Assembly (NCBI GenBank): GCA_037349315.1
Contig: JBAIAC010000006.1
Location: 58,214,501 to 58,278,500 of the forward strand
Direction of reading: 5' to 3'
Origin: Chelydra serpentina
Taxonomy: Eukaryota > Chordata > Testudines > Chelydridae
Length of the DNA: 64,000 nt
Position 1 is the first letter of the stretch. Every line of letters starts with the position of its first letter. The translations under genes were made by a program, and so were the position numbers. The notes beneath the pieces are model-generated. The model ran no database searches, was not told the DNA's origin, and worked only from the letters and a program-made list of their open reading frames with translations. Shown piece by piece: positions 38,490 through 49,369 of this stretch.

Positions 38490-40775
38490 ACATAGTAACT
38501 ACCACTAATATTTACAATAAATATAAAATACAATAATGATAAAACACAATGTTACAGTTACCTGCAGATACGTAGCAGATTCAATATTACTGTACTTATC
38601 ATTTTACCCAGTTCCCTTTATTCAATGGCATCGATGTAAGCTGGGCATGAAATGTATTGTTACCAAGCCTTTGTCATTACTTAGCTCATATACATATGCA
38701 TGGCATCCATTAAATGCATTATTTATTAACATTTATATATTATGACTATCATAAGTTCTGCAAGAACATGCAGGATTTAACACACAAAGATCAGTTTTAA
38801 ACACTCCCAAAGGAATTCCCAGCTAAAGACCTTCTCAACCTCAAATAAACTTCTCTTGTAATGTCCGCCCCACAATCAAACACTCATCAAAGGACACAAG
38901 GAGAATCCTAGGAAAATAGATGAGTCTTGCAGCGTGGCTTTAGGGCCACCAAATCTGGCTCCAGAGAACCAAGGGGGGAAGTGAGCACCAGAACCAAGGT
39001 CTTCTCGCCCAGAAAGTCCTGCAACCAGCTGCCTTTTTAAAAAAAAAAAGTTAGTTTAGATGCTTCAGTTCATCACAATTGCAACAGGGCTCAGCAATTA
39101 CAAGGATGGGGTCTCCATAAGTAAACGGGTAGATAGACAGAGAGACAGAAGAGATATGGGGGTATATATAGATAGAACAGATATGGTCTTGTGGGTATAT
39201 ACAGAATTCAGCCAATCCCCTGGAGGCATTCAGATGAGAAAGTTAGGGTTTTACCCATCCCTATATAGCAAATGGGTTTTTCCTTTTGTAATATTTGTGT
39301 TGATCTGAGCATACAGTACAAAGTATAGGTAGGGTTGCACCTTGGATACTTTTTATTTTTTGCCTGGTAAAGTCAGTTCTTCAGGATATTTGCCTCTCAA
39401 CCTTTATTAATCAATTTAATTTTTCAGTTTGTTGGAAACAAAAAACCCACATGGGACCTGATTCACTTCTGACTTAAACTAAGGCAAATCAGGAGTAATG
39501 CCATTTAAGTTAATGAAGTTACACCAGAGTAAAACCAGTGCAAAGGAAAGGCAGAAACAGGCCTATGATATTTTTATGAGGCAGATTTGTTCCAGAGTTG
39601 TTAATACATGCCACAGAAATTCTTACTTGCCTGAGACAGTCAGATAATACAAGTAAAGTCTAAGCATCTAAAATTTCAGGTTATCAAATTCAGTTTTGTT
39701 GCCCACCCTGACTTTGCCTATTATTTACAACATTTTGAATTTATAAAGTTATTCCCAAGCCCCTCAGATAAATGGGGTTTATCTCAACTGCAATACTTTC
39801 TTCTAAAATGTAATTCTGTGATTACGAGAATCATTTCCCAAAAGGAACAGGCAAGTATGCAATGGGGTACAATTTTCCAGACAGAATATAAGCCACTGTA
39901 CACAACCACACTAGTTTCATGTACCCATGTGTAGCCCAAAGTCCAGTGTGCTACAGCAGCAGCTGTGGGAACTACAAGTTGTGGACTACAAACTGTGGCA
40001 TGTTGGGAGAACTTCCTGGCACCAGCCACAGTAGGTGCTACTCCCCTGACATACCCCAGCGCAAGTAAGTGGGTGAGGTGGGCAGAAAGAAATGCAAGAA
40101 ATGGGAGGAATCCTCCTTTCCTCCATTTCTGGACCCCCACAATGTGCCACCAAGAGTAACTGGTCAATTGCACAGCAATCTGCTCCATGCAAAAGTGTGA
40201 AGTGATTCACTCACTCCCCCTAAAACGGAAGGGCATAGGGAAGTAATTGTGGTTCTGAGTCAGAATCCACTCTCTGCTCCCTGGTGGATTTTGGAAACAA
40301 GCCCAAATCTGATTCAGGGCCATCTCTGTGAGAATGCCACAGCTAAGCCTGCAATTTTATATTCTGTCCTCCCTTGCTCCCTTCAGAATAAAATGTTTCT
40401 TTTTATAGTTAGAATTGTAATTATATTTTAGTGATAACCATTTTATTCATGCACAAATTAAATTACAGCTTGAACCTTCTTGGGTCATGTTAACCTGAGC
40501 CCCAATGGAAACCTGTGGTATCAATTAGAGAAGGTTCAAATGAAGATTCCAGTTTTGTACTACATGAAGACCTTTTCATTTGTAACAGGGTCATTAAGAA
40601 AAGGAGATTCAAAATACTTTGGAAACATTTGTATATCTTAACATTTTATTATTAAAGGAATTCATGAAGTCTGTAAAATAATTAATGCACTTTAATAAAA
40701 TGTCAATGGATTTTATGTCCCATCTGCAAATTAATATATTGCTTACATTGTCAAATGTCCTGTGCAGTGACATAA
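38490..40775. other. Unannotated apart from one MITE-like repeat
   Basis: AT-rich DNA with a GATA/GACA-rich patch at 39128-39180. The open frame at 39784-40188 (minus) has no family signature. Confidence 0.5.
39453..39564. repeat. Palindromic MITE-like repeat
   Basis: GGGACCTGATTC ... AATCAGGAGTAATGCC ... AGTTACACCAGAGTAAAACCAG ... ACAGGCC resembles the family at 9566. Decayed, and no TSD was established. Confidence 0.45.
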
Positions 40776-41027
40776 ATGTAAGCACAACTATTGACAGTTC
40801 ATTTCAGGTAGAATACATTTCATTCAACCTGAAATAAATTTTTGTTGACTTTTTCAATTTGCCAAAATTTTTCTGAGTTTTGAGATTCAGTTGAACCCAA
40901 ACCAATTTTATTTAGTACTACTACTGCTTTTTAGAACTGCTGGTGAACCAAAAATTTAGTTATTTGCTCAGCTCTACACAAACTATCACACATAAGTACT
41001 TTGATGTTTGAATACAACTTCTCTGTG
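40776..41027 (+). repeat. Local direct duplication, copy A
   Basis: This 252-bp segment (starting ATGTAAGCACAACTAT, ending ACTTCTCTGTG) recurs at 43636-43887 with about 90% identity by eye and a few small indels. The flanks on both sides differ. Confidence 0.88.
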
Positions 41028-41125
41028 TCACAGCAAAACCATTAGTGTACTGGGAGACATTTGATCCCTGAATTATAGGCAGGGTTGGTAGTCTCACAAG
41101 GCCCTAGATCGCATTCTTATTCCCT

Positions 41126-42191
41126 TGTGACAACCTTATGTTCACCCTTTTACAAGACCATGTACATTTTGTACAAAGTATGCCTTGTGAAGTATCATTT
41201 TCAAATTCATAATCTATAGAACGTTATTGTTGATACACATAGTTTACCCAGACATTGTATGTAAAGTTATAAGATTCTCCTATATAACATTGCTGTAATA
41301 TGTTCCAAGTTTAGAAAAGCAGGGACAAACTAGTTCCTCAGAAACAAAAGACAAACCAACATCTAAGCCAGGTGTCAACAAAGTCAAGTGGGCTATCACC
41401 TAGTTACGCAGCCATTTTTTGGCAGGAAGAAGAGTGTAAGTGAGAACTTTACATATTGGTAATAGAAAACAGCTGAGGGTCCAGCCCCATAGATCTCCTG
41501 TTGCCTAAAGCCCAGCTGCAGATAATCCTTAAAGAGGGGAGAGTGGTATAAGAATAGAGAACACACATGCCGGAAGAAACACTGAACTGGGGGAGGGGTC
41601 CTGGCCTGGAGGTTTCCAGCTTGTAAAGAACAGGTGGTGAGAAAAAATATTTGCTTTTAATCCATTTAGCTTGCTAAATTAGGCATTAGTTACATTTTAT
41701 CTTTTTATTTCCTTTGTAACCAATTCTGACTTTTATGCCTCATTACTTGTAATCAGTTAAAATCTGTCTTTCAGTAGTGAAAAAAAACTTGTTTTATTGT
41801 TTTATCTAAATTAGTGTGTTTGGACTGAAGTGTTTGGGAACTTCCTCTTGAGATAACAAGGTTTGCTTATATCACTTTTCTAGTGATGAAATGACAGACA
41901 TTATATGAGCTTGCATTGTCCAGGAGAGGACTGGGCAGTACAAGGCACACATTTCTGGGGCAAGGTCTGAGACTGGGAAGCTGCTGGTGTCTCCCTATAA
42001 TGTAATTCAGGAGTGATTAGCTATAACACTCTCACAATACAGCTGGGAGTAATTTACATGCTAGAGGCTGTGTGAGAGCAGAACCGGAAGTGGTTGCTCT
42101 CACATCAAAGCAATGTAAAAGGCACCCCAAGTTGGAGATTTTGGGGAAACAGCTGTCCATATGCTCAGATTGTACCCTGAGTAATGTCACA
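41126..42191. mobile_element. Solo LTR (TGTGAC...GTCACA family), second copy
   Basis: Perfect 6-bp inverted ends TGTGAC and GTCACA bound 1,066 bp. Flanks TCCCT (41121-41125) and CCCCT (42192-42196) match at 4 of 5. Shared blocks such as TTTTATCTAAATTAGTGTG and GGACTGAAGTGTTTGGG tie it to 588-1799. No coding frame. Confidence 0.65.
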
Positions 42192-42196
42192 CCCCT

Positions 42197-43635
42197 ATAT
42201 GTTCAAATCAGATGGCTTCCTTTTCCACCCTCACAGTGAATCAATGGGGTGAGGGCACAGGATAGACAGACTCTCTGAGCTTAGTTCTGGTGCCCAGCTC
42301 CAAACCAGCCTAGACCAGCAGACAGAGTGGGGACAGAATCCTCAGTGAGTTTAGCTGTTAAACTCTAACAAGTCTGATGCACAAATTGTGATTTTTTTTC
42401 CCCCCAAAGGCTTATAAATTAGCCAAATTTTGGCAGATTTAAATGGGAATGGCAAAAGGTACATACTGGACACCCAGGCCACCATTCTTGCAGAATTCAA
42501 GCCCTTGATCCAATGCACAGAGCTCTAGAACTTTCCCAAGAAAAGATTACCAGAATTTTTATTTGTTTTACATTGAAAACAACATAAAAAACCCCCTTAC
42601 ATTTATTCTCAGAAAGGGCAGAACTGTTTTAGCTGAAATTTAAAAAAGTCAGTCTGAGGCAGACACATGGCATGGAAAAGTTTAGTCCAAACAGTGTTTG
42701 TCACTGGGGAAGCAGACTGAAAAAAAGGATCGTGAGGGGAAGGATGGAGACTGGGACTGGCTTAGCAAGGAGTCTAGGTCTGGGAGATGGAGAGAGAAAT
42801 GAGGTTGTGGGGGGAGACAGGTTGGAAGAAACAGATTGGGATTATCTCTCTTTATGCAATTCATCCTTGCAGTGCAAGGAAACTGGGAGTGGGTAAGGGT
42901 GCGTAGTGGGGAAGGAGATTTGGGGAAACAGATGTGACAAGGAGCTGGAGTGGAGAAGAAAAATTGAAACTTGTTGGGGAGAGAGACTGAGACAAGAAGC
43001 CAGGGAAGGAGAGGACACTGAGATTGGATGAGAAGCACAAGGACGGGATTGGACAGGGAGTGTGGAGAGGTGCGACTAGGATTTACAGAGCAAGGAGACT
43101 GGGGCTGGGATCAGAAGCCAAAGGAGTGGGACTGGGACTGAAGAATGAGACTGGGATGTCGATCCAGTGGTGGAGATAGGGCCTGGGGACAGATTAAAGG
43201 AGCTGGGGCAGAAGGAGTCAAGTCTATGAAGAAATGGGATAGTGAGCCTTCAATTAAGTAAGCAGGCTGGAGATAGGTACTCCTGTCAGCAAACTGCTAA
43301 AGAGCCTCCCAGGGACAACACCCCAAGAAGAGACAAATGGATCAACAGAAAGAAGAGCCTACAGAGGCCTGGAGAAAGGTAGGAAGGGGCTCAGGGCACC
43401 ATCAAATTTGATTAACCCTGATCCTCCTTGTCTAGCTTGAGAGCCCTGCGCTGGAACCCAGTGCAGTGAACAGGCCTGGGTTCCCCTACCCACCCCATGA
43501 TGGGTCTGAGATCAGAGAGGGTTTTCCAGATTCTGGAGTACCAGGAATAGACTGAGAGCCCCACTGAGCTGAGAGAGTCAGGGCCATGGCCCACTTGGCC
43601 AAGAGGGACACCTCTGCCCTGACACACCAACTCAC
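42197..43635. other. Purine-rich interval between the duplication copies
   Basis: From about 42700 to 43400 the plus strand is strongly purine-rich, with loosely repeated GGAGACTGGGA-like units. This gives pyrimidine-coded open frames on the minus strand that are not genes. Confidence 0.5.
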
Positions 43636-43887
43636 ATGTAAGCACAACTATAGACAGTTCATTCCAGATACAATACAATGTTTCATTCAACCTGAAATAA
43701 ATTTGTTGACTTTTTCAATTTGCCATTTTTTTCTGAGTTTTCAGATTCAATTAAACCCAAACCAATTTTATTTAGTACTACTACTGCTTTTTGGAACTGC
43801 TGGTGAACCAAAAATTCAGATATTTTCCCAGTTCTACACAAACTATCACACATAAGTACTTTGATATTTGAATACAACTTCTCTGTG
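43636..43887 (+). repeat. Local direct duplication, copy B
   Basis: Second copy of 40776-41027 in the same orientation, 2,860 bp downstream. The LTR at 41126-42191 and a purine-rich stretch lie between. Confidence 0.88.
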
Positions 43888-44474
43888 ATTATGCTGTAAT
43901 GGTCATAAGAAAATATCACCCCCTCAGTTGTTAATAGTTATGTTATTGTAGATTGGTATAATCTGTGTCAGAAAGGAGAAAAAAGAAGCAGCAGCAGCAA
44001 TATGTCAATGGTAGAGCTGGGTGAAAAACTAGTTGTCCCTTGGATTTTTCAAAACAAATCTAAACAGAATTTTTCATTTCCTAGTCAGAAAAAACTAAAA
44101 ACTGAATCAAAACTCTACATTTTCCCATAGAAAATGTTAATACCACTACATTTTCCTACAAATCTGTTGAAGTCTGTATGCACTAAAGCACACTCCCCTC
44201 CAGAGCTTGGAATGGAATCCAAGATCCCCGAGTCTCTACAGTTCTTTGCTGTCAGCAAATACCTGTTAAATCCACTGCCCTCTAGTTCCGGTGCACGTAA
44301 ATGACAACAACCACCTATCAGTTACTCCATTAGCTAAAGTGGCAGAGGTCTGTGCAGTGGATGTAAAGGTTCCAACCATGTTGGTGTCATGTCTTGTGAT
44401 GGAATTTCTGTTTTTCCAGGTGGCTTTTTTAAAATTCTAGGAAACTACTTAAAAAAAAACACATTAGAAGAACC

Positions 44475-45420
44475 TTTTGAAAGTTGCAAAGTCAAACACA
44501 CAAGTTAGGAAATGCCAGTCTCAAACTGCCTGCAGTGACTCCAGAGCATGAGTAAAAACCTAATTATATAACGATTTATTAAATAGGAAAAGGAAATAAG
44601 TTATTTACAACATTAAAGCAGATAAACCTGTATACACAAATGAGTTATAATCTTGAGTTTCAAAAGTAATAGAAGCTTCTATAATAAGCAATCTCTATAT
44701 GACCTCTAGGGCTAACCCAGGCTAAGCACTGGGGATCTTTTGCTTATGCATAGTAAATCTTTTTTTCCCAGAGTCCAAGCAGCATAGAGATAATCAGGTC
44801 CTTCTGTTTGTTGTTTTTATTCCCTTCCTGCCATGTGCTCTGAGCTGAAAACTCAGTTGATGAGAGGAATTCACTTGCAAGACTCATCTTCCTGAGGGGT
44901 GGGGAGGAGCAGGCCAACTGAGTCTTTTGTCCTCTTTAATGTCCTACAATAGTCCATCCGGTATTGATGGACCTTACCCTCAGTGACTACCTGGGAAAAG
45001 TTTGGTTTAAGTGATTTCCCCAGCATCACACAGGAACTCTGTGGCATAGGCAGGGATAGCATCCAGTTCTCCAGGGCAGCCTTCAACTGCCTTAATCATG
45101 AGACCACACTTTTTCTTCCAGCAGTTCCCTGCCTCATTCACCACACACCTTCCAACTTCTGCCGAAATTAGACAGGTGTCCTAGAAACAATAATTTCCTT
45201 CACTACACAACCTGATCCATCCCCAGAGTAGGTCCAGTCTGTGCATTGAATGAGGCAAAAAACTTATAATATGATCATGTAATTAAAGACTATCATAAGG
45301 TTGCCTAGGCAGCCTTAAGCCTGGCATAGTCTTATTCTTGAGTACTTGACTTTTTCACCTTAATAATGATCTTCAATTGTAGTTTATTGTGTGTAAATAT
45401 ATATTTAGATGACTTAGTGT
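44475..45420. repeat. Two oppositely oriented copies of the 11479 repeat family
   Basis: 44475-45150 reads as the reverse complement of 11479-12010 (GTTGCAAAGTCAAACACAC at its left, AACTGCCTTAATCATGAGACCA at its right). 45230-45420 has the forward order (CATTGAATGAGGCA ... GAGTACTTGACTTT). They meet head to head near 45150-45230. Confidence 0.55.
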
Positions 45421-45657
45421 TTATCTAGTGAGAAATTCTGAATATTAAAATAAATTATTCCTGGGAAAGACTGGGAATCCTTCTCTCACATCCTCCTGAC
45501 ACTAAGCAGCACTAACTCCCTTTAAGGGAAAAATAGTCAGTGATAAAACCTGATGATCTTGCATATCTTCCAATAAGCACATTTGGAAAATTAAAGGAAT
45601 AAAAAATTATGACAAGTATGAGTCCTTTGGAAAATTAATACAAAATATTACCACTTC

Positions 45658-46488
45658 TGTCAGGGCTCCCTCCACACTCTAAACTCTAGGGTAAAGACGT
45701 GGGGACCTGCATGAAGAGCTCCTAAGCTTATTTCTACCAGCTTAGGTTAAAACCCCCAAGGTACAAAATTCTCTGCACCCTGAGAAATGCTTCTCTCACT
45801 GCTACCATCAAGTGTTTTAAACAGGAATCCAGGAAAGGAACCACTTGAAGTTCCCCTTCCCCCCAAAATACCCTCTCAAGCCCGTACGCCCCCTTTCCTG
45901 GGAAGCTTGAGAACAATCTCCTAACCAATTGGTTACACAGTGATCTAAAAACCCACCCCCAGGGTTTTAAAACCATAGAAAACAGTCAGCTTCTTAAAAG
46001 AAGGATTTTATTAAAACAAAGAAGGTAAAATCATCGCTATAAAATCAGGATGGTAACTATTTTACAGGGTACTCAATTTCCAAACTCAGAGGGATTCCCC
46101 CTCTGGACAAAACCTTAAAGTTACAGAAAAAACAGGAATAACCCCTCTCTCTAACACAGGGAAAGCTCACCAAGCAAAACAAACAGAAACCTACTCACAA
46201 TGCTGACTAAACTTACTTTAGAAAAGTGAGGTTTGGTGAGAAGATGACTGGTTGAGGAGATTGATTTTCTGCAGGTACTTCTTGTTTCCCAAGATCACTC
46301 TGTCTCAGACAAAGAGCCATACACACCTTCCCCCCCTCAAGATTTGAAAGTATCTTGTCCCCTTATTGGTCAGATGCCAGCCAGGTCAGGTGTCAGTCTG
46401 GCTACCTGCATTTCTTAACCCTTTACTGGTAAGAGGATTTTATAGCACTGCATCCGACCCTCTCCCCCTTCCCTTTATATTTATGACA
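45658..46488 (-). mobile_element. Solo LTR, TGTCA...TGACA, 831 bp
   Basis: Perfect 5-bp inverted ends TGTCA/TGACA and a perfect 5-bp TSD ACTTC (45653-45657 and 46489-46493). TTTATT at 46007-46012 is AATAAA on the minus strand, and AT-rich CCTTTATATTTATGACA lies at the right end. No coding sequence. Confidence 0.85.
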
Positions 46489-46767
46489 ACTTCATAACAA
46501 AGATAACTGGGTACTGTAATCCTGGCATTTTTCCTCTCCTGTAGGGTCATGCTAGAGACTTCTGAAAAAGATTTAGATGAAATCAAGGTTTAGATATGGC
46601 AGGAGACAAAAAAGAAAATCTCAAATCAAATATCTGTTCTGGCAGAAAAACCTGTATGGTCATTTCAGACTCTCTGGAAGCAAATGGGATTGGGAAGCAA
46701 GAGAGAGGTGATTCTGGTGAAAAAGGCAGATCTAATTGTAAATGCTTTCCATACAATCTGTTAAAAG

Positions 46768-47032
46768 CAGGGCCGGCTCTAGGCACCAGCTTTCCAAGCT
46801 AGTGCTTGGGGCGGCATCGAGAATGGGGAGGCAGTCCGAGTCCTGTGGCGGCAATTCGGCGGCAGGTCTGCTCTTTCTGCTGCCGAATTGCCGCCGCGGG
46901 ACTCAGACTGCCTGCATCGGGGGACCCGCAATGTCTGTCTGTTTTGGGGGCAGGGCCCCGCAATGTCTGTCTGCATCAGGGCCGGGGCCGCGGTGACTGC
47001 TTAGGGCGGCAAAAGGGTTCGAGACGCTCCTG
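46768..47032. mobile_element. Non-autonomous hAT element, CAGGGCCGGCTC end
   Basis: A perfect 8-bp TSD GTTAAAAG (46760-46767 and 47033-47040) flanks 265 bp. It carries an inverted pair around GGCGGCAATTCGGC and GCCGAATTGCCGCC, and two direct units with CCCGCAATGTCTGTCTG. Confidence 0.92.
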
Positions 47033-47404
47033 GTTAAAAGTAGCTTACAAATTGTGCTAGAGTCAGCCTTATAAGGTTTGCTCATTATTTTGCTATATTA
47101 TAGTGTGCTACAGGCCTAAAAGTTAAATAATATCTTTGAAGCTAGATTCTGACACCTTTTATTCACATTGAATAGCAGCTTACTCCATGAATAGTAGCAC
47201 TGAAATCTACTACAAGACTATGTGTGGAGTAAGGTGCTACTCAACATAAGTCTGAGCCTAAATACAAAAAACAGAATTAAGGTCCTAAATGTGAAAAATA
47301 GGTTATTAGTGCTGTGTTGAAACACTGTACATGCAGTATGAGCAAAAGGAAATTCAGCATCTCATGAAATATATTTATAAATATGTCATAATTGAATAGT
47401 TAGA

Positions 47405-47770
47405 TAAAGTAAAAGCTTTGTTATCTGGCATGTTGGGGGAAGAGGGATGCCGGTATGTCAAAAATTCTGGTTAACTAAGAGGGAGGGAGTTTGGGCACAG
47501 GAGAGGGTACGGGGTGCTGGATCTTGGCGGTGCTCAACTCAGGCGGATCCCCGCAAGCAGAGACATGTTCCTGCTGCTCCTAGGCAGAGGCATGGCCAGG
47601 TGGTTCTGCACACTGCCTCTGCCTGCAGGCGCCATCCCCACAGCTCCCATTGGCCATGGTCCCCAGCCAATAGGAGCTGCAGAGACAGCACTCGGGCAGG
47701 GTGAGGGAAGCACATGGAGTCCCTGTGGCCGTTCCTCAGCCTAGGAGCATTGACCACAGCCAAGTTCTCT
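47405..47770 (+). mobile_element. DNA transposon fragment, class uncertain
   Basis: AAAGCTTTGTTATCTGGCATG ... GATGCCGGTATGTCAAAAATTCTGGTTAAC resembles a Tigger/mariner-like terminus. A GC-rich part with CTCCCATTGGCC and CCAATAGGAGCT follows. No right end or TSD was identified. Confidence 0.4.
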
Positions 47771-47924
47771 ACTTAACTTTAGCTCATCAATAAATTCTCT
47801 TAGGTATATTCCAAGTTTTTGGCAAAACTGCCCATCCCACAAATCAAGCCTCTATTTGTAGCATAACCCTCCAAGTTCTCAAGTATCCACCCAAATCTCA
47901 GGAACAACATTAATGCTTTCAGTT

Positions 47925-48215
47925 ACAGAATTATGGAAATTTAAGATGGAAAGGACCTATTAGGTTGTCTAGTCTACCTCCCTGCCAATGAAAAATTGAA
48001 CTCTCCAGTTTGTCAATATCTTTCTGGTAAAATGGTGCCCAGGAACGAATGGAATATTCCGTGTACAGTAACATTACAACAATATAAAAAGTGACCATTA
48101 CTTCTGTTCTGCATGACATGATGTATTTTAGTCCAATATTTTTCCTGCCCCATCTCAAACTCATACCTAATTTTGCTAATTTTCTGTCTAACCTTAAAGG
48201 TTTCTTTCAGCATTA
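47925..48215 (-). mobile_element. CR1-like fragment
   Basis: AAGATGGAAAGGACCTATTAGGTTGTCTAGTC and TCTCCAGTTTGTCAATATCTTTCTGGTAAAATGGTGCCCAG are reverse complements of CR1 3' coding and UTR sequence. Decayed. Confidence 0.6.
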
Positions 48216-48239
48216 GAGTAAATGGTGGATTCTCTGTTA

Positions 48240-48400
48240 CTTGAAGTTTTTAAATTATGATTTGAGGACTTCATTAACTCAGTCAGAGGTTATGGGTCTA
48301 TTACAGGAGTGGGTGGGTGACGATCTGTGGCCTGAAATTTGCAGCAGGTCAGACTAGATGATCACAATGGTCCCTTCTGGCCTTAAAGTCTATGTGCATT
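48240..48400 (+). mobile_element. CR1 3' end fragment
   Basis: The segment ends GTCAGACTAGATGATCACAATGGTCCC ... CTTAAAGTCTATG, a CR1 3' terminus on the plus strand, back to back with the minus fragment at 47925. Confidence 0.7.
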
Positions 48401-49369
48401 ACTGTTTTCAGGGTTTCTTTATATCAACGAATATCTGTATTTAACTTATTTTTCCCAGCTGTATAAGTTTGCATATTTCCCACTTGAATCTCATGTTGTT
48501 TTCAACTGAATTTATTATCTTTGTTAGGCACCTAGCACTAAGTCCTGGGATATCCCTATTGTAAACTTTCCTGAAGTCGTCTACACTGCTGGAAGACTAA
48601 GGGAATTAGCCAGCTGGTGAGTTTTTGTGGGCCCTTCTGTTTTATTGCTATTGATTAACTTTGGAGATGGGTGATGACAAAAAAGGAGCACGCTCTGTGC
48701 TGGGAACTTGCCATTGAGTTTGGTAGAATTCTGGGCTGGTTGCTGTGTTGTGTAATCTAGGCTTGGTTGTTCACTATTTGGGCTAGTTTGCTGGGAAGCT
48801 AGGTGAATTAGCACCTGCTTTCAGGCAGGGCTCTTTGAAGTCAGTACAGTTTCTGATTGGATAGGCCACTGACTAGAAGCAGCTGAGTGAGAGGTGGTGG
48901 AATCGCCCATTTCAGCTGTGTGTGAGATGGAATCACGCATTCCAGACTTTAGAGAGCCTGTAGGCTTCGAAGAGTTGGTAAAATGAAGGCAGCTGGGAGA
49001 TTAAGGAAGTTAGCAAACTGACTAAGGTAGGGAGCTAGGGTTGTGTGTTTTGTTTTTCCTTTCCTTAACTTGCAGATACTTTAAAAGGAAGAATTTGCAG
49101 TAGGAAGAAATTGCATGACACCAACACCACTATTAGCTCTTCCTTTGCCTGCACCTGTGGAGGCTCCCACTAGACAGACACCCTGACTCTGGAGGTTTCC
49201 ACTCAGGCCCTAGTCTTGACTTGCTGGGAATGCTGTTCCGGGAAGGAGTTCTGGTGGGAAGAGATGGGGTCTTCCTGTTCAAGAAGGGCGAGGGCATCTT
49301 TGCACACCACCTCACCAATCTAGTCAGGAGAGCTTTTCAACTAGGCTCAAAGGGGGCAAGTGACTAAAA

